Of a stretch of DNA of 64,000 nt, positions 36,742-46,704 are shown piece by piece; the stretch's first letter is position 1; each line of letters starts with the position of its first letter. A program made the position numbers and the translations under genes. Source of the stretch: Microbispora sp. H13382 (GTDB lineage: Bacteria; Actinomycetota; Actinomycetes; Streptosporangiales; Streptosporangiaceae); contig NZ_JABBXA010000003.1 in NCBI RefSeq assembly GCF_014161445.1, positions 1 to 64,000 of the forward strand, in the 5' to 3' direction. Below the pieces are notes generated by a model. It was given only the letters and a program-made list of their open reading frames with translations. It did no database searches and was not told the origin of the DNA.

Positions 36742-37440
36742 TCAGCGGTCCAGGGCGTGGTCGAGCGCGGTCTCGCGCCGGCCGAGGAACCGCGGCGAGG
36801 AGCGCAGGACCAGGCCGTCGACCAGGCCCTTGGCCGAGGCCGGGAACTCCCTGACGGTGTAGGCCACCGTCTCCACCGGCCAGTCGCGGATCGAGTCGTC
36901 GCCGACCCCGAACGCGTCCAGCCCGGCCGTACGGCACAGCGCCACGGCCCGGGGGAGGTGGAACACCTGGGTCACGACGACGAGACGGGACGCGCCGAAG
37001 ATCTCCTTGGCCCGTACGCAGGAGTCCCAGGTGTCGAACCCGGCGTAGTCGAGGACGATCCTGTCCGCGGGCACGCCGCCGGACAGCAGGTAGTCGCGCA
37101 TCACCGAGGGCTCGTCGTAGTCCCTGCGGCTGTTGTCGCCGGACAGCAGCAGGGCCCGCACCCTGCCCGTGCGGTACAGCTCGGCCGCGATGTCGAGCCG
37201 GGCGCGCAGCATCGGGGTGGGCTGCCCGCCACGCACGCCCGCGCCCAGCACGAGCGCGGCCGGCATCGCGGGCACCTCGGCGGTCCAGCGCGTGCCCGGC
37301 TCGGCGGTCACCCGGTGGCCGGCGCTCGTCAGCCAGGCCCAGGTCATCGGCGCCAGCGGCAGCACGCTCAGGGCGACCAGCCCCTGGAAGGCCCGGCGCA
37401 GGGCCGTACGGGACCAGGTCCAGGGGCGTAAGGCTCCCAC
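36742..37440 (-). CDS. SanA/YdcF-family membrane protein (DUF218)
   Basis: 232 residues with one N-terminal membrane segment (FQGLVALSVLPLAPMTWAWL) and an extracytoplasmic DUF218 domain: ALVLGAGVRGGQPTPMLRAR near 64, LLLSGDNSRRDYDEPSVMR near 100, and VVVTQVFHLPRAVALC near 150. Relatives include SanA (vancomycin sensitivity) and ElyC/YdcF, implicated in envelope and lipid-carrier physiology, but the reaction is unknown. Start GTG 37440 lies five bases after the ctaA stop with GGGGGT upstream. Longer open frames continue into ctaA and are its shadow. It is probably co-transcribed with ctaA. Confidence 0.8.
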   Translation of the reverse strand: MGALRPWTWSRTALRRAFQGLVALSVLPLAPMTWAWLTSAGHRVTAEPGTRWTAEVPAMPAALVLGAGVRGGQPTPMLRARLDIAAELYRTGRVRALLLSGDNSRRDYDEPSVMRDYLLSGGVPADRIVLDYAGFDTWDSCVRAKEIFGASRLVVVTQVFHLPRAVALCRTAGLDAFGVGDDSIRDWPVETVAYTVREFPASAKGLVDGLVLRSSPRFLGRRETALDHALDR

Positions 37441-37445
37441 CGGGG

Positions 37446-38441
37446 TCAGACCCCCGCGCGGTGGAGCTCCTGCTGCTCGGGCGCGGGGACGGGCGCGGGG
37501 CCCCGGGTCCGCATCAGGAACACGACGCGCAGCGCGCAGATCCACACGAGCGTCGCTCCCAGCACGTGCAGGAGCACCAACGCCGCGGGGACGGCGAGGA
37601 AGTACTGCACGTAGCCGACCACGCCCTGGGAAAGCTCCACCGCGAGCAGCACGAGCGCGGCGCGCCGGGCCGGGCCGGGAGAGTCGGTGACGCGCAGGGC
37701 CAGCAGCAGGGCGAACGTCAGCCCGACGACGACGTAGGCGATGTCGGTGTGCAGCCGCACCACGCTCTGGATGTCGAAGCCGAAGCGGGAGGCCGCGTCG
37801 TCGCCCGAGTGGGGCCCGGTGCCGGTCACCACCACCCCGGCGAGCAGCAGCGCGAAGGCGGCCGCGGCCAGCACGTACCCCAGCGTGCGGATCTCCTTGC
37901 GGACCAGCCCCTCCGCCGGGGCGTCGCCCTCGCCCGCCCGCGCGAACAGCACGACGGCGGCGGCGGTCATGCCGATGGACAGCAGGAAGTGGACGCTGAC
38001 GGTCACCGGGTTGAGCATCGTGTGGACCACGAGCCCGCCCCACAGGGCTTGGACGACGACGCCGGCCGGCTGCACCAGCGCGAGCCGCAGCAGGACCGGG
38101 CCGCGCTCGCCCCGCGACAGCTTCCAGGCGGCGATCACACACGCGACCGCGACCGCGAGCACGAGGAACGACAGCAACCGGTTGCCGAACTCGATCGCCA
38201 TTTTGAGGGGCGCGTGCGTGTCGATCCTGGCCGGCACGAAGCTGTCGGGCGTGCAGCGCGGCCAGGTCGGGCAGCCGAGTCCAGAGCCGGTGACGCGCAC
38301 GGCGGCGCCGGTGACGGTGATGCCGACGTTGACCACGATCGCCGCCAGCGCCCACCGCCGCATCGACTCGTTCGTCGGGAACATGAACGAGCGGTAGAAG
38401 GCGAGCAGCCTGCCGCGGATCCGGTCGGTCGTGGGATTCAC
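37446..38441 (-). CDS. ctaA: Heme A synthase (COX15/CtaA family)
   Basis: Oxidises heme O to heme A for cytochrome aa3 oxidase. 331 residues with eight membrane segments in two four-helix halves. The N-terminal half carries VTGSGLGCPTWPRC and the heme-ligand region EFGNRLLSF, and VHFLLSIG carries another His. The C-terminal half has VVRLHTDIAYV and LLHVLGATLVW. A cysteine pair loop GCPTWPRC is visible. GTG 38441 is chosen; longer frames upstream are noise. ctaB, the preceding enzyme, is at 26147-27100. Followed by the YdcF gene five bases later. Confidence 0.93.
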   Translation of the reverse strand: MNPTTDRIRGRLLAFYRSFMFPTNESMRRWALAAIVVNVGITVTGAAVRVTGSGLGCPTWPRCTPDSFVPARIDTHAPLKMAIEFGNRLLSFLVLAVAVACVIAAWKLSRGERGPVLLRLALVQPAGVVVQALWGGLVVHTMLNPVTVSVHFLLSIGMTAAAVVLFARAGEGDAPAEGLVRKEIRTLGYVLAAAAFALLLAGVVVTGTGPHSGDDAASRFGFDIQSVVRLHTDIAYVVVGLTFALLLALRVTDSPGPARRAALVLLAVELSQGVVGYVQYFLAVPAALVLLHVLGATLVWICALRVVFLMRTRGPAPVPAPEQQELHRAGV

Positions 38442-38565
38442 GGCATCAATCGTAGGTGGCCCTGTGGGTGGTCCCTTCTCCGGACCCCGCCGCCCGCGTT
38501 GATCATCTCCGCGGCCGGGCCGGTACGATCGGCCGTACGGGACCGAGGAGGGCGGTGACCGGTCG

Positions 38566-39276
38566 ATGGGCGGGGCGTGGGACGGACCGGCGGGACGCAC
38601 GCGCGACGACCTCCGCGCACCGGGCGGGAGAACGCGGCAGGAGAACCTGCGCGAGCGGGTGGCGCAGGCGCTGCGCGACGCGCTGGTGGCCGGGGAGATG
38701 CGGCCCGGCGTCGTGTACTCGGCCCCGGCGCTGGCGGCGAGGTTCGGGGTCTCCGCCACACCGGTGCGGGAGGCCATGCTCGACCTCGCCAAGGAGGGCC
38801 TGTTCGAGGCGCTGCGCAACAAGGGCTTCCGGGTCGCGGAGGTGTCCGAGCGCGATCTCGACGAGATCATCGAGGTCAGGCGGCTGCTCGAGGTGCCCAC
38901 GGTGGCCCGGCTCGCCGGGGAGACCCCGGCCGCGGAGGCCGAGGAGCTGCGCCCGCTCGCCGAGGAGATCGTCTCGGCCGCTGCAAGGGGCGATCTGCTC
39001 GCCTACGTGGCCGCCGACCAGCGGTTCCACCTCGCGCTGCTGGCTTTGTCGGGCAACGTCCGGCTGGTCGAGACGGTCAGGGACCTGCGCGCCCGGGCCC
39101 GGCTCTACGGGCTGCGCGGCCTGCCCGACCAGCGGCTGCTCGCGGCCTCGGCGCGCGAGCACCTCGACCTCCTCGACGCCCTCGTACGCGGCGACGCCGC
39201 GGCGGCCGAGAGCCTGATGAACCACCACCTCCGGCACGTACGGGCGATCTGGTCGGGCGGCCCGCCCGCGGCATGA
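38566..39276 (+). CDS. GntR-family transcriptional regulator (FadR/FCD subfamily)
   Basis: 236 residues. The winged helix is at about 27-95 (LRERVAQALRDALVAGEMRP, ARFGVSATPVREAMLDLAKE). The all-helical FCD ligand domain is at about 100-225. It contains the metal/ligand residues typical of FCD proteins in EVRRLLEVPTVARL, DQRFHLALLALSGN and EHLDLLDALVRGD. FCD regulators usually respond to organic acids. It is convergent with the EamA exporter 22 bases away and divergent from ctaA, so its target is not obvious. A GGAGGG lies about 14 bases before ATG 38566. Confidence 0.88.
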   Translation: MGGAWDGPAGRTRDDLRAPGGRTRQENLRERVAQALRDALVAGEMRPGVVYSAPALAARFGVSATPVREAMLDLAKEGLFEALRNKGFRVAEVSERDLDEIIEVRRLLEVPTVARLAGETPAAEAEELRPLAEEIVSAAARGDLLAYVAADQRFHLALLALSGNVRLVETVRDLRARARLYGLRGLPDQRLLAASAREHLDLLDALVRGDAAAAESLMNHHLRHVRAIWSGGPPAA

Positions 39277-39298
39277 GCAGCGGCCGGAGGGGACCGGG

Positions 39299-40210
39299 TC
39301 AGCCGTCGCCCCGGCGCGTGGCGCCGATGGAGGCGACGACCACGCAGCCGATCGCCGCCCACTCGCGGACCTGGAGCACCTCGCCCAGGACGAACAGGCC
39401 GACAAGGGCGGCGACGGCGGGCTCCAGGCTCATCAGGATCCCGAAGACCCGCTTGGGCATCCGGCGCAGCGCCTCGAGCTCCAGCGAGTAGGGGATGACC
39501 GAGGAGAGCAGGCCGACGCCGGCCCCGATGAGCAGGATCTCGGGCCGCAGCAGGTCGCTTCCGCCCGCGGTGACGCCGATGGGCGCGATCACGACCGTCG
39601 ACACGATCATGGCGAACGACAGTCCGCTGGCACCGGGGAATCGGGCGCCGGTGGCCTGGGAGAACACGATGTAGGCGGCCCAGAACGCCCCCGCCATCGC
39701 GGCGAACCCGATCCCCGCCCAGCTCGCGCTCCCCGCATCGCCCCAGGGGGCGAGCAGGACCACGCCGGCGGCGGCCAGCGTCACCCACAGCAGGTCGAGC
39801 CTGCGCCGGGAGGACACCACGGCCAGGGTGAGCGGCCCGACGAACTCGATGGCCACCGCGATCCCGATCGGCAGCCGGGCGAGGGCCTCGTAGAACGACA
39901 GGTTCATCAGGCCGAGGCTGAGCCCGAAGGCGACGCCGACGGCGAGGTCGCGCCGCGACAGCCCGCGAACCCGGGGCCGGACGACGGCCAGCAGCATGAC
40001 CGCGCCGGTGGCGATGCGCAGGAACACCACGGCCGTGGGGGGAAGCTGGGTGAACAGGTTCTTGGCCAGCCCGGCGCCCACCTGGACCGACAGGACGGCC
40101 AGCAGCACCAGGCCCGGCGGCGGTATCGCGTCCGACGCGGCCCGCAGCACCCTGCCCGGCGACGGCCTCATACGGTACGGCTCGGCCCCCGGAAGGGATT
40201 CAGCGGTCAT
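39299..40210 (-). CDS. EamA/RhtA-like transporter
   Basis: 303 residues from ATG 40210, with ten predicted membrane helices in two EamA repeats (GLVLLAVLSVQVGAGLAKNL near 34; GIGFAAMAGAFWAAYIVF near 173). Features such as PIGIAVAIEFVGPLTLAVV and SSVIPYSLELEALRRMP match RhtA-type exporters of threonine/homoserine and related metabolites. Substrate not determined. An alternative in-frame start at 40258 adds 16 residues; 40210 is favoured by GGGG at a fair distance. It faces the GntR gene end to end. Confidence 0.85.
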   Translation of the reverse strand: MTAESLPGAEPYRMRPSPGRVLRAASDAIPPPGLVLLAVLSVQVGAGLAKNLFTQLPPTAVVFLRIATGAVMLLAVVRPRVRGLSRRDLAVGVAFGLSLGLMNLSFYEALARLPIGIAVAIEFVGPLTLAVVSSRRRLDLLWVTLAAAGVVLLAPWGDAGSASWAGIGFAAMAGAFWAAYIVFSQATGARFPGASGLSFAMIVSTVVIAPIGVTAGGSDLLRPEILLIGAGVGLLSSVIPYSLELEALRRMPKRVFGILMSLEPAVAALVGLFVLGEVLQVREWAAIGCVVVASIGATRRGDG

Positions 40211-40296
40211 GCCGGCGACCCCAGACTGCCATTGATCACGGACAACGCCCGCAATCATATGCAGGGGCCGTCAGGTCGCCGGTGCGGCCCCCTGGG

Positions 40297-41073
40297 TCAT
40301 TCCCAGCGGAACGTGCGGACGGCCAGGGCGAGCGCGGCCACCGTCCAGCACAGCAGCACGAGCAGCGCGCCGCCGGGGAATCCCCCGCCGGCGCTCAGGA
40401 CGGTCCGCAGGCCGGAGGTGAGCGCGCTGATCGGCAGCAGTTCGAGCACGTGCCGGACGCCGGCGGGGAACCGGTCCAGCGGGAACAGCACGCCGCCGAG
40501 CCCGAGCAGCACCAGGTAGACCAGGTTGGCCCCGGCCAGCGTGGCCTCCGCCCGGAGCGTGCCGGCCATGAGCAGGCCGAGGCCGCTGAAGGCCGCCGTG
40601 CCCAGCAGCAGGAGCGGCACGGCCCACAGCGGATCGCCGTGCGGCGACCAGCCGAGCGCCAGCGCCACCGCGACGATCACCACGACCTGCAGCGCCTCCA
40701 CGGCGACGACGGCGACGGTCTTGGCCAGCAGCAGCCCGGACCGCGACAGCGGGGTCGCGCCCAGGCGCTTGAGCACGCCGTACCGCCGCTCGAAGCCGGT
40801 CGCGATCGCCTGCCCGGTGAACGCGGTCGACATGACCGCCAGCGCGAGGATGCCGGGGGCGAGGAAGTCGACGCGCCTGCCGTCGCCGACGTCCACCAGC
40901 GGGGCCGCGCTGAAGCCGGCCAGCAGCAGGATCGGAATGATCATCGTGAGCAGGAGCTGCTCGCCGTTGCGCAGCGTGGCCCGGATCTCCGCGCCCGCCT
41001 GGGCGAGGACCATCCGGTGCAGCGGCGCGGCACCCGGCCGCGGCGTGAGGTCCAGCGTGGCGATCGTGGTCAC
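40297..41073 (-). CDS. ABC-2 type transporter permease
   Basis: 258 residues with six membrane segments in the ABC-2 arrangement: LLLTMIIPILLLAGFSAAPL near 34, FERRYGVLKRLGATPLSRSG near 85 (the cytoplasmic coupling loop), LVYLVLLGLGGVLFPL near 185, and ELLPISALTSGLR near 214. GTG 41073 overlaps the stop of the ATPase gene by four bases, so both form one exporter. The substrate is unknown. The pair lies between ctaA and suf, where actinobacteria often have an ABC-2 exporter. Confidence 0.88.
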   Translation of the reverse strand: MTTIATLDLTPRPGAAPLHRMVLAQAGAEIRATLRNGEQLLLTMIIPILLLAGFSAAPLVDVGDGRRVDFLAPGILALAVMSTAFTGQAIATGFERRYGVLKRLGATPLSRSGLLLAKTVAVVAVEALQVVVIVAVALALGWSPHGDPLWAVPLLLLGTAAFSGLGLLMAGTLRAEATLAGANLVYLVLLGLGGVLFPLDRFPAGVRHVLELLPISALTSGLRTVLSAGGGFPGGALLVLLCWTVAALALAVRTFRWE

Positions 41074-42026
41074 CGCAGCTCCCTGCCGGTCAGTTCGAGG
41101 AAGACATCCTCCAGCGTGCGCCGCTCGATGCGCAGGTCCTCGGTGGTGACGCCCTCGGTGGCGCACCAGGCGGTGACGGTCGCGAGCAACTGGGGGCCGA
41201 CCTGCCCCTCGATGATGTAGTGCCCCGAGGGCGACTCCTTGGCGGCGCTGCCCGACGGCAGCGCGGCCAGCAGTTCCTCCAGATCGAGCCCCGCCCGCGC
41301 GCGGAACCTGAGCTGGCGCTCGGCGCCGGTCAGCGACTCGGGCGTGCCCTCGGCCACCACCCGGCCGTGGTCGATGACCACCACGTGGTCGGAGAGCTTC
41401 TCCGCCTCGTCCATCTGGTGGGTCGTCAGCACCACCGACACCCCGGCGGCGCGCAGGGCCCTGACGAGGTCCCAGCAGGCGTGGCGCGCCTGCGGGTCGA
41501 GCCCGGCGGTCGGCTCGTCCAGGAAGACCAGTTCGGGCCGCCCGATCACCGCCGCCGCGAGCGACAGGCGCTGCTGCTGCCCGCCCGACAGCCGCCGGTA
41601 CGGCGTGCGCGCGTGCCCGGCCAGGCCGAGCAGGCCGAGCAGGGCGTCCGGGTCGAGCGGGTGGGCGTAGAACCGGGAGACCACCCGCAGCCACTCGCCC
41701 GCGCGGGCGGCGGGAGGCACCCCTCCCGTCTGCGGCATGATCCCCAGGCGCGGCCGGAGGGCGGGGTCGGCCGGGTCCAGGCCGAGCACGCGGACGGTCC
41801 CGCCGTCCGGCCGGCGGAAGCCCTCGCAGATCTCGATCGTGGAGGTCTTGCCGGCGCCGTTGGGCCCGAGGATCGCCGTGACGGCGCCCCGGGCGCAGGT
41901 GAGAGTCAGCCCGTCGACGGCCGTGGTGCTCCCGTACCGCTTGACCAGCCCGTCGATCTCGACAGCGGGAGCGCCGTCGTCCGCGCCGCCACGCGTGCTG
42001 TCAAGCGTGCTGTCAACCCCCGGCAC
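41070..42026 (-). CDS. ABC transporter ATP-binding protein (daunorubicin-resistance type)
   Basis: 318 residues. Walker A GPNGAGKTS near 54, the signature LSGGQQQRLSLA near 144, Walker B LVFLDEPTAGLD near 166 and the switch TTHQMDEAE near 202. The C-terminal DUF4162-like extension seen in DrrA-type exporters follows (about 235-318). It pairs with the ABC-2 permease whose start overlaps its stop. The N-terminal 20 residues are variable, and a later start is possible. It is divergent from the suf operon. Confidence 0.92.
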   Translation of the reverse strand: MPGVDSTLDSTRGGADDGAPAVEIDGLVKRYGSTTAVDGLTLTCARGAVTAILGPNGAGKTSTIEICEGFRRPDGGTVRVLGLDPADPALRPRLGIMPQTGGVPPAARAGEWLRVVSRFYAHPLDPDALLGLLGLAGHARTPYRRLSGGQQQRLSLAAAVIGRPELVFLDEPTAGLDPQARHACWDLVRALRAAGVSVVLTTHQMDEAEKLSDHVVVIDHGRVVAEGTPESLTGAERQLRFRARAGLDLEELLAALPSGSAAKESPSGHYIIEGQVGPQLLATVTAWCATEGVTTEDLRIERRTLEDVFLELTGRELR

Positions 42027-42196
42027 TCCACCGGCCTCCCCTCACGGACCGACCGCCAGAGCCGGCCGGATGCGGGTCGTCCTGGTCAGTCGTCGACGGC
42101 ATCGAGTCTAGGGAGCGGGAAGCGCGCTCTCGTCGGTGAGTGCCGTCATTCCAGCCCCCGCAGGTAAAGGATCGGGAAAGGCCGCGTCGCCGCAGG

Positions 42197-42215
42197 TTAG
42201 GTAAGCCTTACCTGC
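42197..42215. promoter_or_regulatory. Iron-box-like palindrome (DtxR/IdeR type) upstream of suf
   Basis: TTAGGTAAGCCTTACCTGC at 42197-42215 contains the perfect inverted repeat AGGTAAG-C-CTTACCT (42199-42213). It is close to the TTAGGTTAGGCTAACCTAA consensus of actinobacterial DtxR/IdeR/DmdR1 regulators. An overlapping pair, CGCAGGT (42191-42197) and ACCTGCG (42209-42215), could be a second site, for SufR for example. It lies just upstream of the probable promoter. Confidence 0.7.
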
Positions 42216-42223
42216 GTGAGAAA

Positions 42224-42251
42224 TTGCATTCCCGTGGACCTCGGCTAGGGT
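42224..42251 (+). promoter_or_regulatory. Probable suf operon promoter
   Basis: TTGCAT at 42224-42229 and TAGGGT at 42246-42251 with a 16-base spacer fit a principal-sigma promoter. The start would fall near 42258, about 30 bases before the sufR GTG. Confidence 0.45.
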
Positions 42252-42287
42252 TTGTCGGCCGGGAAGGAATTACGGCACACTGATGTT

Positions 42288-43085
42288 GTGAAATACGTGC
42301 AGGGGAAGCAGAACGCCGAGAAGGCCGTGGTGACGCGGCCGGTTCCGGCGACCCCTGCGCACAAGGACGTCGTGAGCAAGGACATCGGCGCCGAGCGGGG
42401 GACCCGGGCCAGGGTGGCGCGGCTCATCCTGGAGCACGGTCCGGTGACCGCCGCGGCGCTGGGCGAGCGGCTCGGCCTGACTCCGGCCGCGGTCCGCCGT
42501 CACCTCGACGCACTGCTGGCCGAGGGCATGATAGAGCCCCGTACGGCCCGCCCGCGCGGCCAGCGGGGGCGCGGCAGGCCCGCGAAGATGTTCGCGATCA
42601 CCGACGCGGGCCGCAGCGCCTTCGTCCACGCCTACGACGACCTGGCCGGCAGCGCGCTGCGCTTCCTGGCCGAGCGTCTGGGCGGCGAGGCGGTGTCGGA
42701 GTTCGCGCGGGCGCAGGTGTCCGGACTGGTCGGCCGGCTCGAGGCGCTCATGCGCGAGGTCCCGGCCGAGCAGCGGGTCCGCGTGCTGGCCGAGGCTCTG
42801 TCCACGGAGGGCTACGCGGCGTCGGCGTCGGAGACGGGCAAGGGCGGCGAGCAGTTGTGCCAGCACCACTGCCCGGTCGCGCACGTCGCGGCGCAGTTCC
42901 CGCAACTGTGCGAGGCGGAGACCGAGGCGTTCGCCCGGCTGCTCGGCACCCCGGTGCAGCGGCTGGCGACGATCGCCAACGGCGACGGGGTCTGCACCAC
43001 CCATGTGAGTTCACACGCGCTCGCCGCACGGCACGCGCGTACCGACCTATCGAGCACATCGACGAGCAAGGAGTCCGGAAGGTGA
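42288..43085 (+). CDS. sufR: Iron-sulfur cluster-sensing regulator SufR
   Basis: 265 residues from GTG 42288. An ArsR/DeoR-like winged helix ([40 protein letters not shown]) is followed by a helical core. A cysteine set near residues 191, 195 and 208 ([19 protein letters not shown]) is the cluster-binding site of SufR proteins. In actinobacteria SufR represses the suf operon when its cluster is occupied. Start GTG 42288 gives the usual VKxVQ-like N-terminus. The TGA overlaps the sufB GTG by four bases (GTGA). Confidence 0.92.
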   Translation: MKYVQGKQNAEKAVVTRPVPATPAHKDVVSKDIGAERGTRARVARLILEHGPVTAAALGERLGLTPAAVRRHLDALLAEGMIEPRTARPRGQRGRGRPAKMFAITDAGRSAFVHAYDDLAGSALRFLAERLGGEAVSEFARAQVSGLVGRLEALMREVPAEQRVRVLAEALSTEGYAASASETGKGGEQLCQHHCPVAHVAAQFPQLCEAETEAFARLLGTPVQRLATIANGDGVCTTHVSSHALAARHARTDLSSTSTSKESGR

Positions 43086-44494
43086 CTGTCACCGACCGCC
43101 CGGAGCTGGAAGGCCTCGGGAATTACAAGTTCGGCTGGGCCGACACGGACGTGGCTGGGGCCACGGCCCGGCGTGGGCTGTCCGAAGAGGTCGTCCGCGA
43201 CATCTCCGCGCTCAAGAACGAGCCGGAGTGGATGCTCGACCTGCGCCTCAAGGGCCTTCGGCTGTTCGGGAAGAAGCCGCTGCCGACCTGGGGCTCCGAC
43301 CTCACGGGCATCGACTTCGACAACATCAAGTACTTCGTCCGCTCGACGGAGAAGCAGGCCGCGTCCTGGGACGAACTGCCCGCCGACATCAAGAACACCT
43401 ATGACAAGCTCGGCATCCCCGAGGCGGAGAAGCAGCGCCTCATCGCCGGCGTCGCCGCCCAGTACGAGTCCGAGGTCGTCTATCACAAGATCCGTGAGGA
43501 CCTCGAGGAGAAGGGCGTCATCTTCGTCGACACCGACACCGGGCTGCGCGAGCACGAGGAGCTCTTCAAGGAGTACTTCGGCTCGGTGATCCCGGTGGGC
43601 GACAACAAGTTCGCCGCGCTCAACACGGCCGTCTGGTCGGGCGGCTCGTTCATCTACGTGCCGCCGAACGTGAACGTCGAGATCCCGCTGCAGGCCTACT
43701 TCCGGATCAACACCGAGAACATGGGCCAGTTCGAGCGGACCCTGATCATCGTGGACGAGAACTCCTACGTCCACTACGTCGAGGGCTGCACCGCGCCGAT
43801 CTACTCGTCCGACTCGCTCCACTCGGCGGTCGTCGAGATCATCGTGAAGAAGGGCGCCCGCTGCCGCTACACGACGATCCAGAACTGGTCGAACAACGTC
43901 TACAACCTGGTCACCAAGCGCGCCGTGGCGTACGAGGGCGCGACCATGGAGTGGATCGACGGCAACATCGGCTCCAAGGTCACCATGAAGTACCCGGCCG
44001 TCTACCTGATGGGCGAGCACGCCAAGGGCGAGACGCTGTCGGTCGCCTTCGCCGGCGAGGGCCAGCACCAGGACGCGGGCGCCAAGATGGTGCACCTCGC
44101 GCCCAAGACGTCCTCCACGATCATCTCCAAGTCCGTGGCGCGCGGCGGCGGCCGCACGTCCTACCGCGGCCTGGTGCAGATCGACGAGGGCGCGGCCGGC
44201 TCGGCCTCGACCGTCAAGTGCGACGCGCTGCTCGTCGACCAGATCAGCCGGTCCGACACCTACCCGTACGTGGACGTCCGTGAGGACGACGTGTCGATGG
44301 GCCACGAGGCCACGGTCTCCAAGGTGTCGGAGGACCAGCTGTTCTACCTGATGAGCCGGGGCCTCGGCGAGGACGAGGCGATGGCCATGATCGTGCGCGG
44401 CTTCGTCGAGCCGATCGCCCGCGAACTGCCCATGGAGTACGCCCTGGAGCTCAACCGCCTGATCGAGCTGCAGATGGAAGGAGCGGTCGGCTGA
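43082..44494 (+). CDS. sufB: Fe-S cluster assembly scaffold SufB
   Basis: 470 residues. SufB with SufC and SufD forms the scaffold on which clusters are built. The beta-helix core is plain ([60 protein letters not shown]). The conserved Cys of EGCTAP is present, and the C-terminal helix with [20 protein letters not shown] binds SufC. GTG 43082 overlaps the sufR stop. Other frames upstream of 43082 belong to sufR. Its stop overlaps the sufD ATG by one base. Confidence 0.98.
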   Translation: MTVTDRPELEGLGNYKFGWADTDVAGATARRGLSEEVVRDISALKNEPEWMLDLRLKGLRLFGKKPLPTWGSDLTGIDFDNIKYFVRSTEKQAASWDELPADIKNTYDKLGIPEAEKQRLIAGVAAQYESEVVYHKIREDLEEKGVIFVDTDTGLREHEELFKEYFGSVIPVGDNKFAALNTAVWSGGSFIYVPPNVNVEIPLQAYFRINTENMGQFERTLIIVDENSYVHYVEGCTAPIYSSDSLHSAVVEIIVKKGARCRYTTIQNWSNNVYNLVTKRAVAYEGATMEWIDGNIGSKVTMKYPAVYLMGEHAKGETLSVAFAGEGQHQDAGAKMVHLAPKTSSTIISKSVARGGGRTSYRGLVQIDEGAAGSASTVKCDALLVDQISRSDTYPYVDVREDDVSMGHEATVSKVSEDQLFYLMSRGLGEDEAMAMIVRGFVEPIARELPMEYALELNRLIELQMEGAVG

Positions 44495-45618
44495 TGGGCC
44501 TGGAGACCAAACCGCTGTCGACGCTGCACGAGAAGGCGTCGTACGACGTGGCGGACTTCCCGGTGCCGACGGGCCGCGAGGAGGAGTGGCGGTTCACGCC
44601 GCTGTCGCGGCTCAAGGGCCTGCACAACGGCACCGCCGCCGTCACCGGCGGCGTCGTGGTGGACGTCGAGGCCGCGCCCGAGGTGCGCGTCGAGACCGTC
44701 GGCCGCGACGACGCCCGGCTCGGGAAGGCCTACACGCCGGCCGACCGGGTCAGCGCGCAGGCGTACTCGTCGTTCGAGAAGGCCACCGTCGTCACGGTGC
44801 CCAAGATGACGGCCGCCTCCCGGCCCACCGTGATCACCCTGCGGGGGTCCGGGGCGGGCGCCGCGGCGTACGGGCACGTCCTCGTGTCGGTGGAGCCGAT
44901 GGCCGAGGCCGTGCTGGTCCTGGACCACCGCGGCAGCGCCGTCTACGCCGACAACGTCGAGTTCGACGTGGCCGAGGGCGCGACGCTCAAGGTCGTCAGC
45001 CTGCAGGACTGGGACGACGACGCCGTGCACGTCTCCCACCACCACGCGCGGCTCGGCAAGGACGCGACCTTCCGCTCGTTCGTGGTCACCCTCGGCGGCG
45101 ACCTCGTACGGCTGTCGCCCTCGGTGTCGTACACCGCCCCCGGCGGCGACGCCGACCTCACCGGGCTGTACTTCGTGGACGCCGGCCAGCACCTGGAGCA
45201 CCGCCTCCTGGTGGACCACAGCGTGCCCAACTGCCGCAGCAACGTGACCTACAAGGGCGCGCTGCAGGGCGACGGCGCCCACGCGGTCTGGATCGGCGAC
45301 GTGATCATCCGGGCCGAGGCCGAGGGCACCGACACCTACGAGCTGAACCGCAACCTCATCCTCACCGACGGCGCGCGCGCCGACTCGGTGCCGAACCTGG
45401 AGATCCTCACCGGCGAGGTCGCGGGAGCGGGCCACGCGTCCGCCTCCGGCCGCCTCGACGACGAGCACATCTTCTACCTGCAGGCCCGCGGCATCCCGTT
45501 CGACGAGGCCCGCCGCCTGGTCATCCACGGCTTCTTCGCCCAGCTGCTGGAGAAGATCGAGGTGCCGGAGATCCGCGAGCGCGTCCTGTCGGCCGTCGAG
45601 GCGGAGCTGGCCCGATGA
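44494..45618 (+). CDS. sufD: Fe-S cluster assembly protein SufD
   Basis: 374 residues, a paralogue of SufB in the SufBC2D complex. The N-terminal helical domain with PVPTGREEEWRFTPLSRLKG near 24 is typical. The beta-helix core has LTGLYFVDAGQHLEHRLLVD near 223 with the conserved His implicated in iron entry, and SNVTYKGALQGDGAHAVWIG follows. The C-terminal SufC-binding helix is YLQARGIPFDEARRLVIHGF. Both ends overlap neighbours (TGATG with sufB, ATGA with the Rieske gene). Confidence 0.97.
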   Translation: MGLETKPLSTLHEKASYDVADFPVPTGREEEWRFTPLSRLKGLHNGTAAVTGGVVVDVEAAPEVRVETVGRDDARLGKAYTPADRVSAQAYSSFEKATVVTVPKMTAASRPTVITLRGSGAGAAAYGHVLVSVEPMAEAVLVLDHRGSAVYADNVEFDVAEGATLKVVSLQDWDDDAVHVSHHHARLGKDATFRSFVVTLGGDLVRLSPSVSYTAPGGDADLTGLYFVDAGQHLEHRLLVDHSVPNCRSNVTYKGALQGDGAHAVWIGDVIIRAEAEGTDTYELNRNLILTDGARADSVPNLEILTGEVAGAGHASASGRLDDEHIFYLQARGIPFDEARRLVIHGFFAQLLEKIEVPEIRERVLSAVEAELAR

Positions 45619-45944
45619 GCGCCGAGACCGTCCACTGGGAGAAGGTCTGCCAGGTCGGGGACATCCCCGACGGCGGCGTCCTCGGCCTGGAGGTCGGCGA
45701 GACGCCCGTCGCGGTTGTGCGGACCGGCGGCGAGGTCTTCGCCCTGCACGACGTGTGCTCCCACGCCGAGGTCCGCCTCAGCGAGGGCGAGGTCTACGAC
45801 CACACCCTGGAGTGCTGGCTCCACGGCTCCTGTTTCGACCTGCGCAGCGGCAAGCCCACCGGGCCGCCCGCGACCAGGCCCGTCAACGTCTACCGTGTCA
45901 AGATCGAAGGCGACGACGTGTACGTCTCGCTCTCGAAGGAGTAA
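45615..45944 (+). CDS. Rieske-type [2Fe-2S] ferredoxin in the suf operon
   Basis: 109 residues with the Rieske ligand motifs CSHAE (Cys-X-His) and CWLHGSCFD (Cys-X2-His), arranged as in the ferredoxin components of non-heme oxygenases. No membrane anchor. It starts inside the sufD stop (ATGA) and ends seven bases before sufC, so it is a fixed member of the operon, as in many actinobacteria. It may donate electrons for cluster assembly or sulfur reduction; this is inferred from position only. Confidence 0.93.
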   Translation: MSAETVHWEKVCQVGDIPDGGVLGLEVGETPVAVVRTGGEVFALHDVCSHAEVRLSEGEVYDHTLECWLHGSCFDLRSGKPTGPPATRPVNVYRVKIEGDDVYVSLSKE

Positions 45945-45951
45945 ATAACTC

Positions 45952-46703
<752 letters not shown>

Positions 46704-46704
<1 letters not shown>

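Noticed and set aside
36742..38355. A 537-codon minus frame that would join YdcF to upstream sequence
   Set aside because: Only the last 232 codons have DUF218 character; the rest is the shadow of ctaA, whose own frame is clear and ends at 37446.
40282..42167. Long plus-strand frames antisense to the ABC-2 exporter genes
   Set aside because: No ribosome sites or domains. The minus-strand ATPase and permease explain the region.
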